A stretch of 64,000 nucleotides of DNA, from assembly GCA_956465555.1 (NCBI GenBank), contig OY101117.1:2852001-2916000 (forward strand), in the 5' to 3' direction. Below the pieces are notes generated by a model. It did no database searches and was not told the origin of the DNA. It saw only the letters and a program-made list of their open reading frames with translations. Origin of the DNA: Nitzschia sp. pyKryTriq1. Its lineage: Eukaryota; Bacillariophyta; Bacillariophyceae; Bacillariales; Bacillariaceae. Shown here piece by piece: positions 41,591 through 52,539 of this stretch (its first letter is position 1; every line of letters starts with the position of its first letter). A program made the position numbers and the translations under genes.

Positions 41591-43336
41591 ATGTTATTTT
41601 GGGTATTTTCCGTCCTGCTCGGTACCATCCAGCGAGTAGTCTACTCCATCTACTCGGCAACACTTTATTTATGTTTGGCAGTAGCAGTGGGGCATTACTT
41701 TGGTTGGATTGAACGTTGGATCTGGTGTGTCTTGGAAAAAGAGGGGAGCAAGATTTTGAATGGCGCTACAATTACGATAGGTAGTTTTCGATTGGACTGG
41801 TCGGCCATTTTACAGGGCAAAATTACACTGCACGCCTCCAACGTGGTGCTGCACACACCTCAGCGCCAAGTTTGGGGCTGGGAATCTCCTTTGATTGGCC
41901 GGATCGGCAAGGCGTCGGTCGAAGTGAATGCTCCCATCACGATCGTGCATGAAATCTTTTTCCGAAAGCACTTGCCGCTCGAAATTTACTCGGTCTTTAT
42001 TGCGGACGTGCAAGTGTTTGTGGAACGGCATGACCAAGTCGTCAACGTTTATCTGTGTGATCCTGCAGCGGTGCTTCCACCCCCTCCCTACTTGACACCG
42101 CCATCATGCCCACACCCTCAGGCAACCGGCGAAGCACATCTACTAGCCGAACCACTTGACTTTTCACGAAGCAAGTCCGACCCGCTCATGGGAGCCCACA
42201 ATGACAATGCTGAGGATCTCTTGGGCGGCACGCCAGCAGACCCGTTTGAGGACGAGGAAGATGATATTTTGCTTCAAAAGGATCCGACAAGGTCAAAGAT
42301 GGCAATGTCAGTAGGCCACTCATCAGAGGATACCCCAGTTAAAGAAAAACACAAGGAACAAGCTCAGAAAATGGTCCAAGATATGTTGCAGACAGTCCAA
42401 TCTCTTGGTCGAGCCGCGCGAAAAGGGTCCCTGCACACTGCTGTGAAGCAACATGGAATGGAAATGGCTGAGAAATTGCGGGACGGATTGTCGACTAGGA
42501 ATCGCAACACATCGAACCTCGAGCAGGGTGTGGCATTGATGGAACAGGTCGGGAAGGTTGCTGCTGAAAGTCTCAAGGCGCCCAAACTGATCCTGCCCGA
42601 ACGGAAGGTAGGGGAAGGAGGCCCCAAACCACCCATGGCACGGGTGGGTCGAATTGTTTTGAAGGATGCCCGCATCTTTACCAAGGATAGTTGGATTCAA
42701 ATAACTCAGGATGACAAAAACCATAAGACGACAAAGCTCAAGGAGCACACTGGAGCCTTTGGTGTTAACTCATCTATCTCGGGTAGCAGTAAAGATGACC
42801 CAGCGCCTCCACTCAAACGTGGAAATTGGAACCGTCCAATCTTTCTTGAAAACCTGGTTGTCCGCGCCTCCGAGCTTTGCCCTTCCATGTCGCTCAAGGA
42901 TGAGAACAATCCTGATCTCCCAGCTGTCTATCAACCCATTGACAAGATCCTGGAAATCGTATGGCGAAGGCTCCTAGCAGAGATGGCTAAGTCCAATGGT
43001 GGCCGCCTCTTCTCCACTGCATTGGGAGAAGTGTTGAGTTTTATTCAATCAAATCCTCAACAGACCCAGAATTCTAGCAGCAACTCGGCTACGATATCAA
43101 CGACTACAACAACTGTCTCGACAACATCGATTTCGACCCCGAAAAGCACCAAGAAATCTAGGATAGAGGATGGGGATACGAATTCAAAGGCAGAGAATCG
43201 AGATTTGGCGGCTCATTCCAAGACGCCCATACCAGCAACAGCTGCTGTTGGCTCTGGTACGAAGCTAACGCAATCAAGAATAAACGATGGCATATCCACC
43301 ACTGTGGAAGAAATGACCCACGAAGTGCGAGTCTGA
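41591..43336 (+). CDS. membrane-anchored protein of unknown function
   Basis: 581 residues from the ATG at 41591, single exon. An N-terminal hydrophobic stretch (MLFWVFSVLLGTIQRVVYSI and YLCLAVAVGHYFGW) is followed by a beta-rich section: ILNGATITIGSFRLDWSAIL, QGKITLHASNVVLHTPQ and IYSVFIADVQVFVERH. The sequence 'anchor, then repeating amphipathic strands' resembles the start of AsmA-like / Mdm31-like or bridge-type lipid-transfer proteins. This is a shape argument only. The second half is Ser/Thr/Lys-rich, with a segment KHKEQAQKMVQDMLQTVQ and a poly-Thr/Ser run (ATISTTTTTVSTTSISTP), probably disordered. It converges on leucyl-tRNA synthetase 189 bp away. Confidence 0.6.
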   Translation: MLFWVFSVLLGTIQRVVYSIYSATLYLCLAVAVGHYFGWIERWIWCVLEKEGSKILNGATITIGSFRLDWSAILQGKITLHASNVVLHTPQRQVWGWESPLIGRIGKASVEVNAPITIVHEIFFRKHLPLEIYSVFIADVQVFVERHDQVVNVYLCDPAAVLPPPPYLTPPSCPHPQATGEAHLLAEPLDFSRSKSDPLMGAHNDNAEDLLGGTPADPFEDEEDDILLQKDPTRSKMAMSVGHSSEDTPVKEKHKEQAQKMVQDMLQTVQSLGRAARKGSLHTAVKQHGMEMAEKLRDGLSTRNRNTSNLEQGVALMEQVGKVAAESLKAPKLILPERKVGEGGPKPPMARVGRIVLKDARIFTKDSWIQITQDDKNHKTTKLKEHTGAFGVNSSISGSSKDDPAPPLKRGNWNRPIFLENLVVRASELCPSMSLKDENNPDLPAVYQPIDKILEIVWRRLLAEMAKSNGGRLFSTALGEVLSFIQSNPQQTQNSSSNSATISTTTTTVSTTSISTPKSTKKSRIEDGDTNSKAENRDLAAHSKTPIPATAAVGSGTKLTQSRINDGISTTVEEMTHEVRV

Positions 43337-43525
43337 TAGAGGTTGAAGCAACTCCTCGTTTGGAGGCAGGGTGCTACAGTATTTGTCGTCTCGTGAAGCT
43401 AATCCGACTGGATTGGATCCACTCGCCACAAGCAGGCTCCGTGCGAATGACAACGGCTGGTAATGATGATTTTTGTCAAGTTACAAAGATACATAGGCAC
43501 TTTAAAAATAGCCCACGATTGATTA

Positions 43526-46417
43526 TTACTTGGCAATGATGTTCAGGATTTTTCCCGGCACATAAATCACCTTCTTGATCTCTTTTCCGGTGATCTGGTT
43601 CTGAACTTTTTCAACTTCTTGCGCCGCTGCCATCGCCACTTCTTGATCCGCGTCCGCTGCAATCGTAATTTCACCTCGAGCCTTGCCGTTGACCTGGACT
43701 CCCATTGTGACAGTATCGTCTACGCACAAGTCCTCGTCGCACTCCACCCATGGATGGTACGCTAGAGATTCGGTGTTCCCCAAAATGCTCCAGCATTCTT
43801 CTCCCAAGTGAGGAGCAAAGGGTGAAACCATCAAAGTCAACTTCTGTGCAGCTTCCAGTGGGACCTTTTCTTTCAACGATTGGAGATGATTCGCGAGAAC
43901 CATCATTGCAGCAATAGCTGTGTTGAAAGACATGGACTCGATATCTTCTGTGACTTTCTTCATCGTCTTGTGGAGGAGCTTGGTAGTTTCGTCGTCCATT
44001 TCTGCAACATTGTGGGCGGCCGCAGTGTTCACGATGTTGTAAACCTTGGTTTGAAAACGAGCCACCCCTGCCACTTGACTCGTCTGCCAAGGTTTGACGG
44101 CTTCCAGTGGTCCCATGAACATTTCGTACATTCTCAAAGCATCTCCTCCTTGTGACGAGACAATTTCATCAGGGTTGACAACGTTACCACGGCTCTTTGA
44201 CATTTTCTCTCCATCGCTTCCTAGAATCATTCCTTGGTGGACCAACTTTTCAAAGGGTTCTGGGTGCACAGTGTATCCTTCGTCGAACAGAACTTGATGC
44301 CAAAATCGAGCATACAACAGATGCAGGACAGCGTGCTCCGCTCCGCCCACGTACAGATCGACAGGCATCCAGTCTTGATCATCTTGCTTGCTGAAAGCTT
44401 CTTCCAAGTTGCTCGGATCCATGAATCGCAAGTAATACCAGCAACTTCCAGCCCATTGAGGCATGGTGTTCGTCTCTCGAGCAAACCACTTTCCGTCCTT
44501 CTGGAAGTATCTCCAATCTTTTGCGCGAGCCAAGCATCCTGCGGGATCGTCGCCTGGCTTGAAATCTTCCATGTACGGCAACTCCAGCGGAAGATCAGCT
44601 TCATCCACAGGAATAGATTGATCATATCGGATCGTATGCTCGCAATCATCATTTTTGGGATCTTGCGACAAGGGATCAACGCCTTCTGGGAAGTCGACCG
44701 GGAAATAAATGGGAATAGGTTCTCCCCAATATCTTTGTCTCGAGAATACCCAGTCACGAAGTTTGTACGTGATTTGGGGTCCTCCCTTCTCCATTTCCTT
44801 GAGTTTCTCCGTGACCGCCATCTTGCACTTTTCTGTTTTCATGCCATCGAAATCTTCGCCACTGTTCATGGCAACACCAGGTTCAGTAAACGCTTCTTCT
44901 TTGTTCAGCTCACCCTTCACCGGCTTTACGACCCATTTAATATCCAAACCAAAGGCTTGCGCAAATTCAAAATCCCTGGTATCATGCGCTGGAACAGCCA
45001 TGACAGCTCCGGTACCATAACTTCCCAGCACGTAGTCTCCGACCCACACGGGAACACGTTCGCCCGAAATAGGATGCAATACGTATCCTCCAGTAAAGAC
45101 ACCGGTCTTTTCCCTTGCGGCAGTACGGTCCAAATCAGATCTCGATGATGTTTCCGCTACGTACTTGTCTACGGCTTCTTTTTGTTCTGGAGTCGTAATG
45201 GATGACACCAAAGGATGTTCTGGTGCCAGAGTTACATAGGTGACACCCATCAAAGTATCGGCACGAGTTGTGAAGACGGTCACAGTCTGAGCATCAAACG
45301 AGAAAAAAGCAAGTTAGACATTCTTTTCAGGAACCCTCCCGATTTGAGGAAGCTTTGGAAACGCACCTCCTCATCACTCCCTTCGATATCAAAGACGATT
45401 TGGCATCCTGTCGACTTGCCGATCCACTGTTGTTGCGCGGTTAGAGTTCCAGCAGGCCAGTCCAAGCCATCCAAACCTGCTTGCAGTCGATCCGCATATT
45501 GTGTAATCTTCAACACCCATTGTCGCAACGGCAATCTCTCGACTGGATGATCTCCTCGTTCACTCTTCCCATTAATGACTTCTTCATTGGCCAAAACCGT
45601 TCCCAACGCCGGACACCAATTGACAGAGACCGAAGATTGTAGGGCCAAACCCTTCTTGAACATTTGCAAAAAGATCCACTGAGTCCACTTTACGTAGTTG
45701 ATATCGGTGGTCGCCAATTCTTTCTCCCAGTCGTAGGAAAATCCTAACATTTTCAACTGACGCTTAAAGTTGGCAATATTCTTTTTGGTGGTGTCTTCCG
45801 GCTGAGCTCCCGTCTGAACAGCAAATTGCTCGGCGGGCAGACCAAACGAATCCCAACCAATGGGGTGCAAGACATCATGACCCGTCATCCGCCAATATCG
45901 GGCCATCACATCGGACGCTAGAGGCATTGCGAATGTATTGTTCAAAGAAGGAACAGGAGAATAGGCAAAAGAAAAAAGTGAGTATTGGATCATCAATTTC
46001 ATGTAAATCCTTCACCTTTTCTGTAACATTCAACAGCAACCTACCAGTATATCCTTCTGGATGCCCGACGTGCAATCCCGCCCCAGAAGGATAGGGAAAC
46101 ATATCCAAGACGTACTTCTTGGGCTTGCTGCTATCTCGTTTGGGTGTCTTGAAGGTTTGGTTCTCTTCCCAGTACTTTTGCCATTTTGGCTCGACTTCGG
46201 CAAACGGATAGGTTGTCGGTGTGGCAGGCGCTGACGGGGTCGAGGAGGATTCTTTGGCAGAAGTGGTGGAAAACAACGACACAAAGGCTCGGTGTGGGTA
46301 TTGATTGGGTGTCGCAAAAGCTCCAACCACCGTCCGACGAGTCGTCGTGGCACTGAAAATAAGCATTATGGCCGTCACGAAGAGTCGTACAGCAACGAGC
46401 AAAGACTCTGACCCCAT
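43526..46417 (-). CDS. LARS: leucyl-tRNA synthetase, organellar bacterial type
   Basis: Three exons, 46417-46045, 45917-45367 and 45286-43526, encode about 894 residues; introns are 127 and 80 bp, GT-AG. The N-terminus has a hydrophobic segment and Arg-rich turn ending [11 protein letters not shown], suiting plastid targeting. HIGH-type motif: [11 protein letters not shown], whose final T is followed across intron 1 by ASDVMARYW. Further LeuRS signatures: [32 protein letters not shown], the editing-domain [16 protein letters not shown] after intron 2, [13 protein letters not shown], and [19 protein letters not shown] as the KMSKS loop. The length and the [10 protein letters not shown] form match bacterial/organellar LeuRS rather than the archaeal-eukaryotic cytosolic type. 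It may be dual targeted to plastid and mitochondrion. Unlike most genes here, its 5' flank has no GTAC block. Confidence 0.95.
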
Positions 46418-47129
46418 TTCACTGTGTTGCTAGTCGCCGAAGGAGGATGCGACAGGCGACTGTTATTAGTATCGTCGTCGTCGAAGAGGAATCCCGTGGA
46501 AATAATCGAGTAACTGGAAGGCAATTTACACGGCGTATAGCAACGCAGAGGAAGAAAACCCTGGACTTGCGTAAAGTTGCTAAAACTTCGTTCAATCACT
46601 TTATTAGGATGGGTGTTTGGAATTGTAGCACAAGGCGAAAATACCATGCATGGAGGATCATCAACTCGGCACTCGCTGGATGATGGGACGGCAAGTAAGT
46701 GTGATGATCGATGTGATGTGGTGTTGGAAGCAAAAGCAGCAACTTTCGTTCGGCTCCACTGAAAAAACGTCAGTCGTCGCATCGCATCGCGCGCGTAACG
46801 GAAGATTCTTCCACGGTGCGATGAACAGACAGATGATTTTAGTCACATCGGTCAAGTTACTTTTTTCCATTCTCCATTATTTTATATTCTTTGTGGTGTC
46901 TTTCCACTTTCGACCATGATGATAGGAAAGAGGACGACAACGACTCATTTACTCGCTGTGATGACCTATAGAGCGTTGCCTGCACATAGAATACCACTAT
47001 AGTTCTGAATGCCATCAAAGGACCATGGTGGCACCGAAGAGTCGTAAGCACGCAACTCTCTCATGACCGGCCTTTGCGGTGCCTGGCAGAACTTGACGGT
47101 CGTCGACGGCGGCGAGAACAACGGTTTCG
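46418..47129. other. intergenic
   Basis: I see nothing definite: no domain-bearing frame, no tandem repeat, no GTAC block. Confidence 0.5.
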
Positions 47130-48470
47130 GTGCTGGTGGTGGTTGCCAGCTTGATGGTAATGGGGATCATTAGGAACCCAATCACAAATCCCTACACTGA
47201 ATCCACTGTGGTGGTATGCAATTCTTCGGCTTTGACCTCGATGCTGAAGGATTCCACCAAGCACGGGGGTCCTGGTGTTGATCTTCTTTCGATGGCGATG
47301 GCACCGAACAAAAATGAGAAAATTGAATCACCAACGAAGACTGGCCAGATGGCTTCCATCCAAGTCGTTTACGAGAAAGACGTGGTGAAAGACTACTCCA
47401 ATCAGACAACCTTTGAAGGAACCTTCTTTGATTCGAAACTAGCGTGTACTCCTCTGATGGCCGATGAAGTCTCGTTCACACTCGTCACCCAAGCTTCCAT
47501 GGATCGGCTATGGATCATGAAGCACCGCTGCCAAACATGGCCAACTCCTCTTCCTATATCAATCGCTGTTTCACTTTCACCGGACGCACCATACGATGAA
47601 ACTCACGTCACACGCGAACTCAGTGTCAACCAAGGCTGTGATCTCGGTGGATGAAAGTGACGGTACTCTAAGGAATCAAAAGAGGCACCATGGAGAGATA
47701 TCCAGTCAACATACTTCGCAATCTAGCAATACGATTGTCAACACTTCTCATGTGGCAAATACCGACTCGGACTTTTTGATATCCGATGGCTTACATGAGG
47801 ATCTCATGGCAATGGCACCGACAGTAGCCAGCGACTCATCGGCAGCAATCGTGATACCCGCCTTTGTCTACAACAGTGCATGCAAGGAAATGTTTTCGAC
47901 GGAAAATGCTGAGGCCTTGAGCTGCCTGGCGAAGGAATGGGAAACGGGAGTCCCCAAGAGGAAGGAGGATTTGCTAGAGCTTTGGGCCAGGGAACGAGCC
48001 ACGAAACCCAACGTCAAACCAGGGTTTCATGGGGTTCACATCTAAGACGACATTGTATCAGGAATACACAAATCAGACAGCTCCACTTCGCATTCCCTGC
48101 ATAGAAAATTACTTATACGAGCCATATCTGGCGCGTGAGTGCAGCAACTATCGACATGATTCCGTAGTGCACTGCGCACCGTAGTTCGACTAGTCACATT
48201 CCACTTTCTGTTAAGTACGGCTTTGTAAGGAGCTTCCCCTCTTCCCTGAGGTATTTCGTGGATACGGTGGAATAAGAATGTGTGGATCAGGTGGTTGACG
48301 CAAAAACTCGCCTATAAGCTTTTTCAAATGCTGCGAGGTTTTGTCGTTCATTTGCCCAACAAGAAGTCGGCGTCCTGGCGGAGCGTCCAAGAAACAGATA
48401 AAAAGACGGGCAGGAAGACTTCAACAAACGCGCCACTTGAACACGAACGGTACTTGCACTGGTTCATGAA
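47130..48470 (+). pseudogene. decayed LARGE-type (GT49-like) glycosyltransferase
   Basis: Successive pieces line up with the family in the right order but in different frames. Frame 3: VSFTLVTQASMDRLWIMKHR, then LSPDAPYDETHVTRELSVNQ and GCDLGG (to 47651). Frame 2: YPVNILRNLAI (about 47699). Frame 1: DSDFLISDGLHEDLMAM (the DxD-containing stretch) and AAIVIPAFVYNSACKEMF. Frame 2: QTAPLRIPCIENYLYEPYLA (about 48080). Frame 1: GWNKNVWIRWLTQKLAYKLF and FVVHLPNKK (about 48268-48360). At least four frame changes are needed and no GT-AG introns explain them. Enzymes of this family add glucuronic acid or xylose to glycoproteins in the Golgi. Sequencing error is a weaker alternative, because neighbouring genes are clean. 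Confidence 0.82.
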
Positions 48471-48600
48471 AAAGGTTCCCAATAACTCCAACCGCATGCC
48501 ACCATGCAGGCCAAACGGAAGGATAGCCACTATACACATAGAGCCTGGAATGGCGCTCATTGTGTTTAAAATATATTCTAACCATGATTCTACTGCAACA

Positions 48601-50319
48601 TTACGCTGATTTCTTTTGTTTCTTTTTGGCCGGCGACTTGGAGCTAGGGCTCTTGTCGCTTCGACGTTTACTGGACACAACTTTCTCGTTTGTCTCTTTG
48701 TACGCGTCGTATGCCATCTTCATCTTGCTCATGTTCTCCTTGCTCGCAGAGGCGTGATCGACAAGAGGTTTGGGATAATCCTTGCCTATCAATACTCCCG
48801 CCTTACTTTGCACACTCGCTGGAGCCGTCCAAGGCTCGTAAATATACTTGGCAGGCAATTCGCGAAGCTCGGGAATATATCTTCGAATATAGGCCCCAGT
48901 CGGGTCGTTTTGCTTCTGAAATGCAATGGGGCTGTAGCACCGAAAGTATTGGTAGAAGAATCCCGAGCAAGACAGCCACAACCAATTGAACCCATTCAAG
49001 GCGTAGTCAGCATCCAACAAATGAGATTCAAAATGATTTGCCCCCTTTTCCCAGTTCTGCCAGAGGTCGCCACGCGTGAGGAAACATGCAACGGCATGTC
49101 TTCCCAGGTGGTGAATCCAGCCTTCCTGTTCCAGCTGCTTCATACAAGCATCTATCCAAGGGAACCCTGTTCGGCCGTCTTTCCATGCCTCCAACATTTC
49201 AGGATCATTATCCCACGGCACAGGTCGACAATACTTGTTACCATCAATCTTCCCCCATGATCCCGGTTCGTTCCGATTGGCATCATGCGCCATGAGATGG
49301 TTGAAATCACGCCATAACACTTGCCCGTGGAGACTCACGGGTGGTTTGGATTTGTTGGGAGTACTCGAGCGCTGGCTACTCTCTGCAATGGCATACCACA
49401 GCTGCCGAGGCGATAGACAACCCCATGCCATATAAGGAGACATAATCGTCGTGGACATTTCTTTCGTCGCCACGCAGGAAGTCTTTGGTTTCTCGAACGT
49501 GGCTACGTAGTTGGGCCGTTCTGTGATTTTCTCTTTCAATTGCTTAAGAGCACGAGTCTCCCCACCTCGTACAATCGGCGTGAGATTCCGACAGTCCTTG
49601 GGGGCCCATATTGGAGTGACATCTTTTTTGGGCGTATTCCTGGGCCAAGGAAGATCAGTTGCCTTTTTTGGTGGCCGCATCGATTTCGATGCTTGATCGT
49701 CGGACGAAGGGAATTCTTGGGGGGGGGGCAAGGGTTTCGGGATTGTGCCCATTTTAGCAAACAGCGTCTGAAATCCCCCCATTGTACCAGGGACGGAGGC
49801 CGACTGCTCTACATATTTCTTGAGCGGATGGATGGTCTCACTCGCAAAACTCTCTACCTCAATCCCACATTTCTTTGCCTGTTCCAAGACTTTCTCATCT
49901 CTTTCCTTCGCATATGGTTCTCCAGTCTCATCCTCTTCGAACGTCAAGTGTGTCACGCCCCACTTCTCCCATAGTTCTGGAAGAATCTGCAAAGGATCTC
50001 CACTCCCAACGTACAATCGAGAACCCCCTCTGCGAAGATTTTCATCCAAATCTTTGAGACATTCTACCAAAAAGTTGGCACGTAGGGCTGTGCAATGCTT
50101 GAGCTGATACGAATCGCCATCCATGATGTAGACTGGGTAAAGTTTGGCGATATTTTCCTTTTGAGATGCAGCCAGCAAGGCAGGATTATCGTGAAGGCGC
50201 AACCCCTTCCGGAACCAATGCATGGATACGACCGGTTTCTTCATAATGACGTTGTTGTTGGTTGCCGCCAAGAGGACCGAGAGAATGATTCCTAGAAATG
50301 ACGGGGGACCTCCAGGCAT
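48601..50319 (-). CDS. cryptochrome/photolyase family protein, animal/6-4 type (CPF1-like)
   Basis: 572 residues; if translation begins at 50244 (MKKPVVSMHWFRKGLRLHDN) it is 547. The longer form adds a hydrophobic 25-residue leader. The photolyase alpha/beta domain (RKGLRLHDNPALLAA, VYIMDGDS) precedes a linker with LPWPRNTPKKD. FAD-binding helical domain: SPYMAWGCLSPRQLWYAI, LHGQVLWRDFNHLMAHDA, TGFPWIDACMKQLEQEGWIH, HLGRHAVACFLTRGDLWQNW and LNGFNWLWLSCSGFFYQYFR. HHLGRHAVACFLTRGD with GWIHHLGRH is the hallmark of the 6-4 photolyase / animal cryptochrome clade, which in diatoms (CPF1) combines repair of 6-4 photoproducts with transcriptional roles. The Lys/Ser-rich tail (KSPSSKSPAKKKQKK) is a likely nuclear signal. 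Confidence 0.93.
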   Translation of the reverse strand: MPGGPPSFLGIILSVLLAATNNNVIMKKPVVSMHWFRKGLRLHDNPALLAASQKENIAKLYPVYIMDGDSYQLKHCTALRANFLVECLKDLDENLRRGGSRLYVGSGDPLQILPELWEKWGVTHLTFEEDETGEPYAKERDEKVLEQAKKCGIEVESFASETIHPLKKYVEQSASVPGTMGGFQTLFAKMGTIPKPLPPPQEFPSSDDQASKSMRPPKKATDLPWPRNTPKKDVTPIWAPKDCRNLTPIVRGGETRALKQLKEKITERPNYVATFEKPKTSCVATKEMSTTIMSPYMAWGCLSPRQLWYAIAESSQRSSTPNKSKPPVSLHGQVLWRDFNHLMAHDANRNEPGSWGKIDGNKYCRPVPWDNDPEMLEAWKDGRTGFPWIDACMKQLEQEGWIHHLGRHAVACFLTRGDLWQNWEKGANHFESHLLDADYALNGFNWLWLSCSGFFYQYFRCYSPIAFQKQNDPTGAYIRRYIPELRELPAKYIYEPWTAPASVQSKAGVLIGKDYPKPLVDHASASKENMSKMKMAYDAYKETNEKVVSSKRRSDKSPSSKSPAKKKQKKSA

Positions 50320-50949
50320 TCACTTCAGTGCTTTATAGAAGGGTGATTGATTCTTATGTTGCAATGACTCTCAACCTTGGCCAATGATTGTGATTTTCTG
50401 ACTAAAAGCAACGTTTGATACAGTCAGTAGATGATGATGAATGATGTTTTGTTGCATCTGATGGATGATGGATGCGATTTGCTGATGTGGTGCATGCATG
50501 TGTGGTCGGTGGGAGGTTCTTTCTAGCTTGCTTTCTCGAAAGCTTCGCTCGGAGCTCGTCACTTTTCGAGCACAGGCGCCGTATTTCAATCGAAAAGCAT
50601 TGGCCGGCGTGTTAATCCACTCGCCGGGCGCCGGGCCGGTTTTTGACACCGCGTCGGCGATGCTTTGCACGCGAGCCGGGCCAGATAAAAACACGATGCA
50701 CGAGGCGGGTTGTTCGCACGTGCCTCCAGCAGCCAACACAACCACCCAACCAGGGATGCTCGTACTCGTACAGTACCTGTACCTGGTCTACCGGTACGAC
50801 ATACATACCAATCCCCATTCCCTATTTTATTGTGCTGTCCGTTTTGGATCATCAAGAGCCAATACCAAATATTTCAAATATCTACCTCTTTAGAAAGCGT
50901 CCAAGCACCCTGTATTCAAGAATAAAAGTCTTTAGTCTCGCCCATAAGC
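50320..50949. promoter_or_regulatory. divergent promoter region, photolyase / SUMO-like protein
   Basis: No gene seen. A GTAC cluster at 50757-50810 (TACTCGTACAGTACCTGTAC, CTACCGGTACGAC) lies about 140-190 bp before the plus-strand start and about 440 bp from the photolyase start. GC-rich, ATGATG-rich patches elsewhere. Confidence 0.5.
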
Positions 50950-52203
50950 ATGAGCGAGATCGCCCCTCTCACGGCCGAAAACTGGTGGGAAATGATTCCC
51001 GGCCGGCAAGAAGGCGGCGCCAAGTTATTGAAGCGTTGCATTGAATTATTGGCATGGCGTGTTGATTTCGCAATGAACGTGCTTCTTGCCTACAAAGACT
51101 TCTTGGAAGCGAAGGTATCGATAGGTGATTTTGAGGGTACCATGCTGGAGCCTTCTATGCCTATCTATCAAATGTGGAGCCAACACATCCTGGATACGGC
51201 TTCTTACAGTGAAGATTGCGAACTGCTCTTCGGACGAGTGATCCATTATGATCCCAGTCTCTTCAAAGATCACCAAAACCGGACCAGCCGCATCAATCGA
51301 ACAATGCAGCTTGTGTACGAGAGAAATAAAGGGGCGTATGTCGATCCCGTTGTATGGAATTACGGTCACCCAGCCTCCTTTGGCGGTGGTATGCACGGAG
51401 CACCAGTGCCTGGAAACTACGGTGCCGCTGCTCCTGGCGGAGAAAATGATATGCACCAACAATACAAGCGTCCTCGCACAGAAGGTGGTGCAGAGAGCTC
51501 CAATCTATTCCACGCTAGCTACGAAATGGCACCAGTTTTCAACAAAAGGTACCATCCACCAGCTGGGAGGGCCCCGAGAGAGCCAACCCACAAGTCTGGC
51601 ACTGTCACTCTCTGCATTTACAAGTCGACCGATGGTGGTGCCATGGACAATAAGGTCACACTAGAGCGTGACCAACCATTGCGAACAGTATTGGATTACT
51701 ATCGGTATCGGTGTATTTGGCGGCAGGGCAAGCGACTCGACCTGTACTGCACACCCAATGAGTTGGGAATGGGCCCTGTCGAAAACATTATGCTCGCGAG
51801 TATTCACGTGGACGAAGCCATTACTTTATGCTTTCGGGATAAAAAGGGACAAATCACATCGAAGGAAATGCGAATGCGTGAAACAATCCGCGATGTCTAC
51901 ACGGATCAGGCAAAAGCCATGGGAGTCGACATTTCGAAGCTCTTGTTCCGATTCCGAGACAACGTTTTGAGCATGGATGCCACCCCACTTCTGGCGCAGC
52001 TTGATCATGGTGATGTTATCGATGTCTGTGTGGACGGGGCCGAGGATTCTACAGAGACTCCAGGGGAAGAGAAGAAGGCTGATGGTGATGTCGTTGATGC
52101 CAGTGCAAAGGGTGCAGAGGATTCTACAGAGACTCCAGGGGAGGAGAAGAAGGATCAGAGCAACAAAGAAGGAGGAGGGGGAGACGTAAAGGTAGCGGTG
52201 TAG
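50950..52203 (+). CDS. GRDP-like protein with SUMO-like domains
   Basis: 417 residues. The N-terminal roughly 120 residues (ELLAWRVDFAMNVLLAYKDF, PIYQMWSQHILDTASYSEDC, LFGRVIHYDP) resemble the 'W-x-x-H-I-L-D-T-x-x-Y-x-x-x-C ... H' motif of glycine-rich-domain (DUF1399-type) proteins. A Gly-rich linker follows (GHPASFGGGMHGAPVPGNYG). A first ubiquitin-like fold is about 217-290 (SGTVTLCIYKSTDGGAMDNK). A second, better one is about 295-362: ITLCFRDKKGQITSKEMRMR, then ISKLLFRFRDNVLSMDATPL and LAQLDHGDVIDV, the Rad60/SUMO-like pattern. There is no C-terminal di-Gly, so conjugation is unlikely. The end carries a 75-bp tandem duplication repeating GAEDSTETPGEEKK. Confidence 0.65.
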   Translation: MSEIAPLTAENWWEMIPGRQEGGAKLLKRCIELLAWRVDFAMNVLLAYKDFLEAKVSIGDFEGTMLEPSMPIYQMWSQHILDTASYSEDCELLFGRVIHYDPSLFKDHQNRTSRINRTMQLVYERNKGAYVDPVVWNYGHPASFGGGMHGAPVPGNYGAAAPGGENDMHQQYKRPRTEGGAESSNLFHASYEMAPVFNKRYHPPAGRAPREPTHKSGTVTLCIYKSTDGGAMDNKVTLERDQPLRTVLDYYRYRCIWRQGKRLDLYCTPNELGMGPVENIMLASIHVDEAITLCFRDKKGQITSKEMRMRETIRDVYTDQAKAMGVDISKLLFRFRDNVLSMDATPLLAQLDHGDVIDVCVDGAEDSTETPGEEKKADGDVVDASAKGAEDSTETPGEEKKDQSNKEGGGGDVKVAV

Positions 52204-52260
52204 AACGAGGGGATCTTTTAAGAAATTCACGGGAAGACTTATTTGATTAGATAACTAGAC

Positions 52261-52539
52261 TTAGAAGAAATCGTCTTTTTCGAATCGTGGCCGGAGCTTG
52301 TCCCATTCGTCTTTCGTCATCGGCCCGATTGGTCGCGTCGGTTTCCGCTTCGCCTGTTGCTGTGAAATATGCTCAAATTGTCGCAGTAACTGACCAGTCC
52401 GTTTGGTGTACATTGTAAATCCAGCAGATGCACCAATCATTCCTAGAACGATAACCGTGCCCATCTGGGAACTGATTTGAAATCCTGATGACGAGGCTGA
52501 GCGTTGGCTCGGGTCTTGTGACGATGATTCGGCTGTCAT
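52261..52539 (-). CDS. small single-span membrane protein, unknown
   Basis: 92 residues. A Ser/Gln-rich N-terminus is followed by one transmembrane helix (MGTVIVLGMIGASAGFTMYT), a basic segment (RTGQLLRQFEHI, QQQAKRKPTRPIG) and a charged tail (KDEWDKLRPRFEKDDFF). The architecture suits small organelle inner-membrane or assembly proteins, but I recognise no family. It converges on the SUMO-like gene, 57 bp between stop codons, so it is boxed in by real genes. Confidence 0.55.
   Translation of the reverse strand: MTAESSSQDPSQRSASSSGFQISSQMGTVIVLGMIGASAGFTMYTKRTGQLLRQFEHISQQQAKRKPTRPIGPMTKDEWDKLRPRFEKDDFF

Noticed and set aside
46447-46919. Open frames upstream of leucyl-tRNA synthetase
   Set aside because: Overlapping frames on both strands with no recognisable features.
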